A stretch of DNA of 7,942 nucleotides, taken from positions 1-7,942 of the forward strand of contig JADZBR010000334.1 in the NCBI GenBank assembly GCA_020852035.1. Direction: 5' to 3'. A model generated the notes under the pieces. It saw only the letters and a list, made by a program, of their open reading frames with translations. It had not been told where the DNA came from and did not search any database. This document shows positions 1 to 5,255 of this stretch, one piece after another. The stretch is from Caulobacteraceae bacterium. Its GTDB lineage: Bacteria > Pseudomonadota > Alphaproteobacteria > Caulobacterales > Caulobacteraceae. Within the stretch, counting starts at the first letter, position 1, and each line of letters starts with the position of its first letter. The translations under genes and the position numbers were made by a program.

Positions 1-175
1 TCTGCGCGGCCGGCGGCGGGCCGATGAACACCGCCTCGTCGGCCATTTCCACGGCCATCGAGTCGGCGTCGGCCTCGGAGTAGACGACCACCGTGGCGAT
101 GCCGAGCCGGCGGCAGGTCTTGATGATGCGGACCGCGATCTCGCCCCGGTTGGCGATCAGGATCTTCGAAAACAT
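1..175 (-). CDS. Biotin carboxylase (alpha) subunit of an acyl-CoA carboxylase, probably propionyl-CoA carboxylase; N-terminus only
   Basis: Only the first 58 residues are in the window; the gene runs off the left edge. The visible protein starts MFSKILIANRGEIAVRIIKT, the classic opening of the biotin-carboxylase N-terminal domain. The continuation, with a VYSEADADS stretch and MADEAVFIGPPPAAQ, fits alphaproteobacterial acyl-CoA carboxylase alpha chains. This subunit carboxylates biotin using ATP and bicarbonate before transfer to an acyl-CoA. The PccA-type assignment rests on resemblance of the IGPPPAAQ region; methylcrotonyl- or acetyl-CoA carboxylase cannot be excluded from so short a piece. 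The start is ATG with an excellent Shine-Dalgarno (GGAGG, 4 nt upstream) that directly follows the vapC stop codon, so the gene may be read through from the vapBC transcript. Confidence 0.88.
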   Translation of the reverse strand, partial: MFSKILIANRGEIAVRIIKTCRRLGIATVVVYSEADADSMAVEMADEAVFIGPPPAAQ

Positions 176-184
176 GCCGCCTCC

Positions 185-574
185 CTAAAATGCTGACGCA
201 ACGTCTGTCTTGGCGAAATCGTCGCCCTTGTAGAGCATCGGCAGGTTGCGGGACTTGGCCAGGGCGTAGGCGAAGCAGCCGCCGAGGTTCAATCGCGCGG
301 GATGGCGCCCCTTGCCGAAGCGACGCCATGCCTCGAAAGCGAGGTCGGTTTGTTCCTGGTCCGTCGCGACAAGCGTCACGGCCAGCGCCGACAATATCCC
401 ATCCACCAGCAAGCTGGGCGCCGACAGGCGACGGGTCACTGAAATCCTGCTCTCCCACACGCCGAGCGGGGATATCCATCCGCCTCCGTTGGCGTTGACC
501 GCATCGATGAAAGCGTCGCGCTCCGGTTCATGAAGGGCAATCGCGCAAACCGCCGAAGCATCAATGACGATCAC
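185..574 (-). CDS. vapC: VapC-family PIN-domain ribonuclease toxin, with a missing active-site Asp
   Basis: 129 aa, normal length for VapC. The family are Mg2+-dependent endoribonucleases that cut tRNA or rRNA and are held inactive by VapB. PIN hallmarks seen: MIVIDASA at the N-terminus with Asp5, Glu41 in GVWES, the C-terminal block LNLGGCFAYALAK (residues 95-107) and KGDDFAKTD (116-124) with Asp118/Asp119. The third acidic position, normally Asp in the family's GDCFAYA motif, is Gly99 here (codon GGC at 278-280), so the metal site lacks one ligand and the toxin may be weak or dead. The start codon is GTG at 574-572 and overlaps the vapB stop as GTGA, which implies translational coupling. 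Family assignment is firm; activity is doubtful. Confidence 0.92.
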   Translation of the reverse strand: MIVIDASAVCAIALHEPERDAFIDAVNANGGGWISPLGVWESRISVTRRLSAPSLLVDGILSALAVTLVATDQEQTDLAFEAWRRFGKGRHPARLNLGGCFAYALAKSRNLPMLYKGDDFAKTDVASAF

Positions 575-831
575 TTCGGCAGGCCGTCCTCGTCATAGAG
601 ATCATCCATGATCTCCTTGGCGCTCCTCGGATCCTGCACCGGCAGGCTGTCGAGTTCATCGAGGATGGCGCGAAGCCGTCGCATGCGGACTTCCTTGTCG
701 TCCCGCTGGCGGCGCTTCTGCCGATAGTCCTCCACCGCGCGGCGGACGACCGTAGTCAGGCCCACGTCTTCCTCGGCGGCGAGTTCGCGGATCATTTGGT
801 CGGTTTCCCGATCACGGATGATCACGGTCAT
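571..831 (-). CDS. vapB: VapB-family antitoxin (Rv0623/PSK-type transcription factor)
   Basis: 86 aa, the usual size. The N-terminus (MTVIIRDRETDQMIRELA, then GLTTVVRRAVEDY) matches the ribbon-helix-helix type DNA-binding part of Rv0623-family VapB antitoxins: a short beta strand, a helix, a turn with LTTVV, then a second helix. A basic/charged linker (KRRQRDDKEVRMRR) follows. The C-terminal part (LDELDSLPVQDPRSAKEIMDD) is acidic and should wrap the VapC toxin. The gene lies directly upstream of vapC with a 4-nt stop/start overlap. A Shine-Dalgarno GGAG (842-839) sits 7 nt before the ATG, inside the spacer of an inverted repeat likely to be the VapBC autoregulatory operator. All expected antitoxin parts look intact. 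Confidence 0.9.
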   Translation of the reverse strand: MTVIIRDRETDQMIRELAAEEDVGLTTVVRRAVEDYRQKRRQRDDKEVRMRRLRAILDELDSLPVQDPRSAKEIMDDLYDEDGLPK

Positions 832-832
832 G

Positions 833-860
833 GTATAACTCCAGAAGCTAGCAGTTATAC
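833..860. promoter_or_regulatory. Inverted-repeat operator upstream of vapB
   Basis: The perfect 8-bp arms GTATAACT (833-840) and AGTTATAC (853-860) are separated by 12 bp. The element ends one base before the vapB start codon and covers both the -10 box and the Shine-Dalgarno. This is the layout expected for autorepression by a VapB dimer pair or VapBC complex. The arms are AT-rich in a GC-rich region, which makes chance less likely. The operator role is inferred from position and family habit. Confidence 0.7.
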
Positions 861-883
861 GCTCCGAGGCTCTGTGTCTTCAA
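854..883 (-). promoter_or_regulatory. Sigma70-like promoter of vapBC
   Basis: On the minus strand TTGAAG (883-878) and TATAAC (859-854) are separated by 18 nt, close to the TTGACA/TATAAT consensus. Transcription would start near 847, giving a leader of about 15 nt that still contains the Shine-Dalgarno. The -10 hexamer lies inside the distal arm of the inverted repeat. The -35 hexamer overlaps the stop codon of the upstream DJ-1-family gene, so the module carries its promoter in almost no intergenic space. Confidence 0.6.
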
Positions 884-1458
884 GCCGACCACTCCAGCCG
901 GCTCTCCGCCTCGTACCCCTCCAGACCCTTCGCCGCCTCCGGCTTCACCAGCCGGGCGATGGCGGTGGCGAAGGTGTTGGGGGCCCTGCCCGGCGCGCTG
1001 ACCAGCTTGCCGCCGGTCACCGCCGGCCCGGCCTCTCTGTAGCGATCGGCGCCGGCGTAGCCGGGGGCGTGGCCGAGCAGCCAGTCCCTGCCGTTGCTGG
1101 TGTGGTCGCGGCCCTCGAACAGCCCGGCGCGCGCGCCGGCCACGGTGGCCGCGCAGATCACGCCGACGATGCGGTCGGCGTCCAGCGCGTCACGCAGCAG
1201 GCCGAAGAAGCGTTCGTCGTGGAACTTCGGCCAGGCGTCCGAACCGATGGCCAGGAAGATGTCGGCGTCGGTCGGCTTCACCTCGGCGAAGCTGGCGTCG
1301 GCCTTGGCTTCCAGCCCGCCGATGGAGACCTGAGGCTTGCCGTCCGGCGTGGCGGCGCGCACCTCGACGCCGAAATACTCCCGCAACAGCGGCAGCACGT
1401 GGCCGGCCTCCCAGTCAGCCCAGCCGGGTTGCAGGAAGGCGATCGCCTGCTTGCCCAT
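880..1458 (-). CDS. DJ-1/PfpI family protein (class I glutamine amidotransferase-like)
   Basis: 192 aa, a complete single-domain DJ-1/PfpI protein. The N-terminal strand MGKQAIAFLQPGWADWE opens the fold and carries Glu17, the likely partner of the nucleophile. The strand and turn ADIFLAIGSDAW (65-76) precede the nucleophile elbow VGVICAATVAGARAGLFEGR, with Cys102 as the expected reactive cysteine. A GRDHTSNG segment (117-123) and a late VTGGKLVSAPGRAPNTFA region (147-164) are typical of the PfpI-like branch. Family members include proteases, glyoxalases, deglycases and stress chaperones, and the sequence does not say which. The ATG overlaps the stop of the upstream UPF0145 gene by one base (TGATG), so the two are almost certainly cotranscribed and translationally coupled. 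No strong Shine-Dalgarno of its own is visible. Confidence 0.88.
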   Translation of the reverse strand: MGKQAIAFLQPGWADWEAGHVLPLLREYFGVEVRAATPDGKPQVSIGGLEAKADASFAEVKPTDADIFLAIGSDAWPKFHDERFFGLLRDALDADRIVGVICAATVAGARAGLFEGRDHTSNGRDWLLGHAPGYAGADRYREAGPAVTGGKLVSAPGRAPNTFATAIARLVKPEAAKGLEGYEAESRLEWSA

Positions 1459-1778
1459 CAGCGCAGCTTCACCGCGGTGCCGCTGGCCGAGACCATCAGC
1501 ATGCCGTTCTCGACGCCCAGGGTCTCATAGTCGAGGTCGACGCTGAGCACCGCGTCGGCGCCCAGCTTTCGCGCCTCGTCCTGCATCTCGCGCAGGGCGA
1601 TGTCGCGCGCCTCGCGCAGCGCCTTTTCGTAGCCGCCGGCCCGGCCTCCGACGATGTTGGTGATGCCGGCGGTGAAATCGCGGAATATGTTGGCCCCGAT
1701 GATCGCCTCGCCGGTGACGATGCCGAGGATTTCGCCCGCCTCGCGGCCAGGCACGGTTGGAGTGGTCGATGTGATCAT
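1458..1778 (-). CDS. YbjQ/UPF0145 family protein (putative heavy-metal-binding domain)
   Basis: 106 aa, exactly the usual length of this family when read from ATG 1778. An in-frame ATG ten codons upstream (1808) exists but lacks a ribosome-binding site, whereas GGGAG lies 8 nt before 1778. Family features seen: REAGEILGIVTGEAIIGANI (residues 12-31), FRDFTAGITNIVGGRAGGYEKAL (32-54), a long amphipathic helix of the form AREMQDEA, then ADAVLSVDLDYETLG (74-88) and a final MLMVSASGTAVKL strand. YbjQ proteins form oligomeric rings of unknown function; the metal-binding label is a family annotation, not proven by residues here. It is the first gene of a two-gene unit with the DJ-1-family gene and is divergent from msrB across about 50 bp. 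Confidence 0.9.
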   Translation of the reverse strand: MITSTTPTVPGREAGEILGIVTGEAIIGANIFRDFTAGITNIVGGRAGGYEKALREARDIALREMQDEARKLGADAVLSVDLDYETLGVENGMLMVSASGTAVKLR

Positions 1779-1827
1779 TGCCAGGTCTCCCTCGCGGGCG
1801 CTTATCATTGGCCGTCGCGCTCCCTAG

Positions 1828-2334
1828 ATGGTTCACATGACCGACGCCGCCAAGACTGATTTCGACCTCACCCCGCCCACGGACGACGAGCGCCGAAAGC
1901 TGGAGACCAGCCTCACCGCCGAGGAACGCGAAGTTCTGCTGCACCATGGCACCGAGGCGCCGTTTTGCGGCGGCCTGCTGGGCGAAAAGAACCCCGGCGT
2001 CTACTGCTGCCGGCTCTGCGCCCTGCCGCTCTTCCGCTTCCAGACCAAGTTCGAGAGCGGCACCGGCTGGCCGAGCTTCTATGCGCCGTTCCATGAGGAT
2101 CACGTGGTCGCGGTGCGCGACACCTCCTACGGCATGGTCCGTATCGAGACCCGCTGCGCCCGATGCGGCAGCCACCAGGGTCACGTCTTCCCCGACGGGC
2201 CGCCGCCGACCGGCCTGCGCTACTGCATCAATTCGGTGTCCCTGGAGTTCACGCCGGTCGGCTCCAGCCTGCGCGACCCGCTGAAGCGCCGCGACGACGC
2301 GGCCATTCAGGCGATGGCGGCCAGTTCGGCCTGA
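1828..2334 (+). CDS. msrB: Peptide-methionine (R)-S-oxide reductase MsrB
   Basis: 168 aa. MsrB reduces the R epimer of methionine sulfoxide in proteins, using a catalytic Cys regenerated by thioredoxin, and repairs oxidative damage in the cytoplasm. Motifs in order: a TEAPFCGGLL segment with Cys47 (candidate resolving Cys, as in MsrBs that use an N-terminal recycling Cys), a zinc knuckle at Cys61/Cys64 (YCCRLCALPLF), GTGWPSF (78-84), a second zinc pair at Cys110/Cys113 (RCARCGSHQGHVFPDG), and RYCINSVSLEF with catalytic Cys133. No signal peptide is visible. ATG 1828 is the first possible start; ATG 1837, three codons later, is equally possible because neither has a clear Shine-Dalgarno. The last 28 bp overlap the kinase gene on the opposite strand, so the extra C-terminal tail after FTPVG lies partly over that gene's 3' end. 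Confidence 0.95.
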   Translation: MVHMTDAAKTDFDLTPPTDDERRKLETSLTAEEREVLLHHGTEAPFCGGLLGEKNPGVYCCRLCALPLFRFQTKFESGTGWPSFYAPFHEDHVVAVRDTSYGMVRIETRCARCGSHQGHVFPDGPPPTGLRYCINSVSLEFTPVGSSLRDPLKRRDDAAIQAMAASSA

Positions 2335-3134
2335 GCGATGCGCGCCGTGGTCAGGGCCAGCGCCTCCCAGTCCTCGCGCCCATCCGCCCTCGACCACGCC
2401 GCCGACAGGCATGCATGGGCGAGGGCCCACTGAAGCACTCGCGCCAGAGGCTGTCCGCTGCACTCGGCGATGGTCCGCGCCTGGCGGGCAAGCCGACCGG
2501 GCGCGTGGGCGATCCCGGCCGAAGGGTTGTGCAGGATGTTGGCGAAGTCGTAGCCGGCGTCTCCGGCCAGCCCTTTCGGATCGATGGCAAGCCAGCGGCC
2601 ATCGGCGTCGCGCAGGACGTTGTTGTGATGCATGTCGCCGTGCAACGCCACGGACGGCGCGCGCTGTGCAAACAGCGACGCGGCGCCCCGCCAGGCGATC
2701 GCATAGAGCGGATCGCGATGCGCCATCGCGGCCGCCGCGCGTAGGGCCGCGAACCAATCGTAGAGGTCCGCCAGCGGGGCTTGAGCCGGGGCTGGTCGAT
2801 GGAGTTGGCGCAGCGCACCGCAGAGGATTTTCGTCGCCTCGTCGTCGCGCCCGCCGGCGGCCATCGAGACCAGTTCGCCCTCCCCGTCCAGCCGCAGCAA
2901 CAGGACCGCTTCGTCTTCGCGCGCCAGAACTGGAACCGCCGCATCGCCGAACAACGCCAGGGCCGCAGCCCCGCGTCGCTCTTCGGGCGACCTGGCCAGC
3001 TTCAGCATGGCCCGGGTCCCATCGGACGTGCGAACGGGTTGCAGAAGACTGTTCGTGTACTCCGTGGAGAACGCCGCGCCGTCCTCGCTGAGGTTCCAGC
3101 GAGCCCGCCAGAGCGCGAGGTCTTCGGTCGACAT
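2307..3134 (-). CDS. APH(6)/hydroxyurea-kinase type phosphotransferase (aminoglycoside phosphotransferase superfamily)
   Basis: 275 aa from ATG 3134. A TTG start at 3164 would add ten residues but lies inside a terminator tail, so ATG is preferred. The protein-kinase-like fold is recognisable: a candidate ATP-binding lysine at residue 45 (AMLKLA), an ELVSMA hinge region, the Brenner motif LHGDMHHNNVL with catalytic Asp167 and Asn172, and metal-binding Asp185 in WLAIDPKGLAGDAGYDFANILHNP. The IDPKG signature is characteristic of the streptomycin 6-phosphotransferase/hydroxyurea resistance kinase family. Chromosomal members often have unknown natural substrates, so a resistance role should not be assumed. 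Its 3' end overlaps msrB. Its start lies about 25-35 bp after the terminator of the BON gene, leaving little room for a promoter; readthrough or a promoter inside the preceding gene is likely. Confidence 0.85.
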   Translation of the reverse strand: MSTEDLALWRARWNLSEDGAAFSTEYTNSLLQPVRTSDGTRAMLKLARSPEERRGAAALALFGDAAVPVLAREDEAVLLLRLDGEGELVSMAAGGRDDEATKILCGALRQLHRPAPAQAPLADLYDWFAALRAAAAMAHRDPLYAIAWRGAASLFAQRAPSVALHGDMHHNNVLRDADGRWLAIDPKGLAGDAGYDFANILHNPSAGIAHAPGRLARQARTIAECSGQPLARVLQWALAHACLSAAWSRADGREDWEALALTTARIAQAELAAIA

Positions 3135-3159
3135 GGCCCGAAGCCTAGCGAAGGTCGCG

Positions 3160-3195
3160 CCCAAGCAAAACGGGGCGGCCAGCGACCGCCCCGTT
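3160..3195 (-). terminator. Rho-independent terminator of the BON-domain gene
   Basis: The perfect 10-bp arms AACGGGGCGG (3169-3178) and CCGCCCCGTT (3186-3195) enclose a 7-nt loop. Read on the minus strand, the stem is followed by a short T-rich run (TTTTGCTT). It lies about 23 bp after the BON gene stop and immediately before the kinase gene. The tract is interrupted, so leakage into the kinase gene is plausible. Confidence 0.7.
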
Positions 3196-3218
3196 CGGCC
3201 TGGACTGAAGACGGGCCG

Positions 3219-4118
3219 TCAGTTCTTGCCGACGGCGACGGACTTCACCCGGTCGTAGTCATTGTCCATGTGCCCGTGCGGCCCGTGGGCCAGCGCCTTG
3301 TCGACGCGCAGGTTGTTCTGCACGTGCTCGACGCCGGAGACGGCCTCGGCGATGTGCTCGGCGCGATGCTTGTCGATGCGGTCGGCGACCTTGCCGTTCA
3401 GAATCACCTCGGCGTCCTTGACCTGTACCTGGATCGTGGAAGCGTCGAGGTCGTCGTCATCGGTCAGCCGGTCGTGGATGTCCTCGCTGATCCGCGCGTC
3501 CGAGCGCTTGTAGCCCTCCGGCCCGCGGCCGAAGTGACGCCCGCGCTCGCGCCGCTCGGCGTTGAGGAAGCCGAAGCCGAAGCGGCTGAACCCGCCGTCG
3601 CCGGGGCTCCAGTCCTGAACGCCGCCACGATGGCGGTCAGCCTCGTAGCCGGTGGAGATGTCGCCGCCCGCCCGACTGGCGTGACGATCGCCGAGCCCAT
3701 CGTAGCCGCGACGGCGACCGTAGTCGGCCTCATAGGCGCTGCCGAAGCGCGGTTCGTCGCCGAACTGCGGGCGATCGTGGCGGCTGCCGGGATCGCCGTA
3801 GTAGCGGCCGCCCTGGGCGCCGTAGGCGTTGCGGTTGCGGCTATAGCCGGCCCCCGTCTCCCGTTCGCCGAAGACCGGGGATTCGCCGTAGCTGCGATCC
3901 GGATAGCGGTCGCCGAGGCTCCGCTGGCCATAGCGCTCGCGGTCGTCGTCCCGGTCGCTGTCATAGCCGCGGAAGGTGCGCTCTTCCTGGCCGCGCGCGC
4001 CACCACCGTAGTCATAGCCGCCGGCGGCTCCCCAGCGGTCTCGGCCGTAATCAGGTTCAAAACGCTGTCGCCGCGATTCCTCGCTGCGGCCTCGATCGTG
4101 CGTCCAACGGTCCGCCAT
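3219..4118 (-). CDS. BON-domain protein with a long disordered Arg/Gly/Asp/Tyr-rich N-terminus
   Basis: 299 aa. Residues 1-195 are low complexity: rich in Arg, Asp, Gly and Tyr (about 15 Tyr), with many RGG-, GGY- and DRY-like pieces, and no predictable fold, signal peptide or membrane segment. A transition FGFGFLNAERRERG (180-193) leads into GRGPEGYKRSDARISEDIHDRL. That begins a BON domain (about 205-273: VKDAEVILNGKV, ADRIDKHRAEHIAEAVSGVEHVQNNLRV). BON domains bind phospholipid or act as small protein-interaction modules; the GRGP-GYKRSD lead-in is typical of stress-associated bacterial BON proteins. The tail contains HGPHGH. A good Shine-Dalgarno (CAGGAG, 8 nt before ATG) supports the start. 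The gene has its own terminator and a possible EcfG-type promoter 60-85 bp upstream. The cellular role is unknown. Confidence 0.88.
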   Translation of the reverse strand: MADRWTHDRGRSEESRRQRFEPDYGRDRWGAAGGYDYGGGARGQEERTFRGYDSDRDDDRERYGQRSLGDRYPDRSYGESPVFGERETGAGYSRNRNAYGAQGGRYYGDPGSRHDRPQFGDEPRFGSAYEADYGRRRGYDGLGDRHASRAGGDISTGYEADRHRGGVQDWSPGDGGFSRFGFGFLNAERRERGRHFGRGPEGYKRSDARISEDIHDRLTDDDDLDASTIQVQVKDAEVILNGKVADRIDKHRAEHIAEAVSGVEHVQNNLRVDKALAHGPHGHMDNDYDRVKSVAVGKN

Positions 4119-4153
4119 CGTGCATACTCCTGCCGATTGTTCTTGATCATCGG

Positions 4154-4173
4154 GCCCAGGGAAGGGCCTGGGC
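4154..4173 (-). other. Stem-loop in the leader of the BON-domain gene
   Basis: The arms GCCCAGG (4154-4160) and CCTGGGC (4167-4173) form a 7-bp stem with a 6-nt loop, 36 bp upstream of the BON gene ATG. If transcription starts near 4172, as the candidate promoter predicts, this hairpin would sit at the very 5' end of the mRNA, where such structures can protect against decay. There is no T-tract on either side, so it is not a convincing terminator. Function is inferred only from position. Confidence 0.4.
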
Positions 4174-4177
4174 GAAC

Positions 4178-4203
4178 AACCCAGCGGCGGGCGGCGATGT
4201 TCC
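4178..4203 (-). promoter_or_regulatory. Candidate EcfG (general stress sigma factor) promoter for the BON-domain gene
   Basis: On the minus strand GGAAC (4203-4199) is followed after 18 nt by GTT (4180-4178), one nt longer than the ideal alphaproteobacterial GGAAC-N16-CGTT spacing and without the preferred C before GTT. A second GGAAC lies exactly 10 bp upstream (4213-4209), giving a CGGAAC direct repeat. The location 60-85 bp upstream of the start codon is sensible. The match is imperfect, so confidence is modest. Confidence 0.38.
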
Positions 4204-4219
4204 GTGACGTTCCGATGAA

Positions 4220-4239
4220 CCCGCCGGCGACCCGGCGGG
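4220..4239 (-). terminator. Stem-loop after folD, possible terminator
   Basis: The perfect 8-bp GC arms CCCGCCGG (4220-4227) and CCGGCGGG (4232-4239) have a 4-nt loop and lie 28 bp downstream of the folD stop. On the minus strand the stem is followed by TTCATCGG, which is not a real U-tract. It is a plausible 3' stem-loop of the folD mRNA but a weak intrinsic terminator. Confidence 0.4.
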
Positions 4240-4266
4240 ATCGTTTCCCGCGATGCGAAGAGGGCT

Positions 4267-5160
4267 TTAAAGACCCGCCTGGGCCTTGGCGGCCTGCACG
4301 GTGTTGGCCAGCAGGCAGGCCACCGTCATCAGCCCGACCCCGCCCGGCGCGGGGGTGACCGCGCCGGCGACCTTCAGCGCCTCCTTGTAGGCGACGTCGC
4401 CGACCACCTTGGTCTTGCCGGCGGCCGCCTTTTCCGGATTGTCGAAGGGCACGCGATTGATGCCGACGTCGATCACCGTGGCCCCGGGCTTGATCCAGTC
4501 GCCCTTGATCATCCGCGGGCGGCCCACCGCCGCGACCAGGATGTCGGCCTCGCGGCAGAGCTCGGCCAGATCGCGGGTGCGCGAGTGGGCGATGGTGACG
4601 GTGCAGTCGGCCTGCAGCAGCAGCTGGGCGATCGGCCGGCCGACCAGCACCGAGCGGCCGACCACCACGGCGCGCTTGCCGGCGAGGCCCTCGGGATGGA
4701 CGTCGCGCAGCATCATCATGCAGCCGAGCGGCGTGCAGGGCGTCAGGCCCGGAAAGCCGCTGGCCAGGCGCCCGGCGTTGATCAGGGTCAGGCCGTCGAC
4801 GTCCTTGGCCGGGTCGAGGGCGTCGATCACCCGCCGCTCGTCCAGGCCCTTGGGGAGCGGCAGCTGCACGAGGATGCCGTGGACCTTGGGATCGGCGTTC
4901 AGCCGGCCGATCAGCGCAAGCAGGGTCTCCATGTCGGTCCCGGCCGGCAGGCGGTGCGTCTCGGAGTGCATGCCCGCGGCCAGGCTGCGCTCGCCCTTCG
5001 AGCGGACGTAGATCTGGCTGGCCGGGTCGTCGCCGACCAGCACCACGGCCAGGCCCGGCTGCAATCCATGCTCGGCCTTCAGCCGGGCGACCTCGGCGGC
5101 GACCTCGGCCTCCACCGCGTCGGACAGCGCCCGTCCCTCGATGATCCGTGCTTCGGCCAT
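4267..5160 (-). CDS. folD: Bifunctional methylenetetrahydrofolate dehydrogenase / methenyltetrahydrofolate cyclohydrolase FolD
   Basis: 297 aa, full length. FolD interconverts 5,10-methylene-THF, 5,10-methenyl-THF and 10-formyl-THF in the cytoplasm with NADP(H), feeding purine and formyl-methionine synthesis. Family landmarks in order: SQIYVRSKGERS with Tyr51 and catalytic Lys55, VQLPLPKG (98-105), the active-site Asp122 in DPAKDVDGLTLINAGRL, the Rossmann loop VVVGRSVLVGRP (165-176), GDVAYKEA (254-261), and the C-terminal TPAPGGVGLMTV (269-280). All key residues are intact. AGGAG 5 nt before the ATG fixes the start. The gene stands alone: it diverges from the iron permease-family gene across 95 bp and is followed by a GC stem-loop. 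Confidence 0.97.
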   Translation of the reverse strand: MAEARIIEGRALSDAVEAEVAAEVARLKAEHGLQPGLAVVLVGDDPASQIYVRSKGERSLAAGMHSETHRLPAGTDMETLLALIGRLNADPKVHGILVQLPLPKGLDERRVIDALDPAKDVDGLTLINAGRLASGFPGLTPCTPLGCMMMLRDVHPEGLAGKRAVVVGRSVLVGRPIAQLLLQADCTVTIAHSRTRDLAELCREADILVAAVGRPRMIKGDWIKPGATVIDVGINRVPFDNPEKAAAGKTKVVGDVAYKEALKVAGAVTPAPGGVGLMTVACLLANTVQAAKAQAGL

Positions 5161-5210
5161 GCCCGCTCCTGATCGGTTGGGCGCGCCTCTAGCGCATGGC
5201 GGCGGCGGCG

Positions 5211-5235
5211 GGAACCCGGCCGGGGCGCAATCGTT
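5211..5235 (+). promoter_or_regulatory. EcfG/sigma-T type general-stress promoter
   Basis: GGAAC (5211-5215), exactly 16 nt, then CGTT (5232-5235) is an exact match to the alphaproteobacterial EcfG promoter pattern. The expected transcription start is about 6-9 nt downstream, near 5242. That leaves a leader of only about 14 nt, which still includes the AGGAG ribosome-binding site at 5246-5250. Motif, spacing and distance to the gene all agree. Confidence 0.68.
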
Positions 5236-5255
5236 GCCGCAGCGCAGGAGCGTCC

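Noticed and set aside
796..1530. Plus-strand 244-codon frame opposite the DJ-1-family gene
   Set aside because: No motif, and it crosses the vapB control region. The opposite strand encodes a complete DJ-1/PfpI protein.
1779..1827. Divergent gap between the UPF0145 gene and msrB, examined for promoters
   Set aside because: About 50 bp with no convincing -35/-10 pair or EcfG motif on either strand. Promoters must exist nearby, but none can be supported by eye.
1525..2757. Minus-strand 410-codon frame across msrB and its neighbours
   Set aside because: Arg/Gly/Ala-rich shadow of high-GC third positions. It lies over the well-supported msrB, UPF0145 and kinase genes in another frame.
3464..4150. 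Minus-strand 228-codon frame overlapping the BON gene, with an ATG in its leader
   Set aside because: Its composition is Ala/Thr/Arg shadow, it has no ribosome-binding site, and the BON gene frame has a recognisable C-terminal domain and a good Shine-Dalgarno.
2781..4358. The longest open frame in the window, 525 codons on the plus strand, with an Ala/Val-rich, membrane-like stretch
   Set aside because: It is antisense to the kinase and BON genes, both of which have clear family motifs. The hydrophobic stretch is the complement of the BON gene's Gly/Arg/Asp/Tyr codons. No ribosome-binding site or family motif is visible.
4585..5172. Plus-strand frames opposite folD
   Set aside because: FolD on the minus strand is unambiguous and full length. 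These frames are Gln/Gly/Arg-rich shadows.
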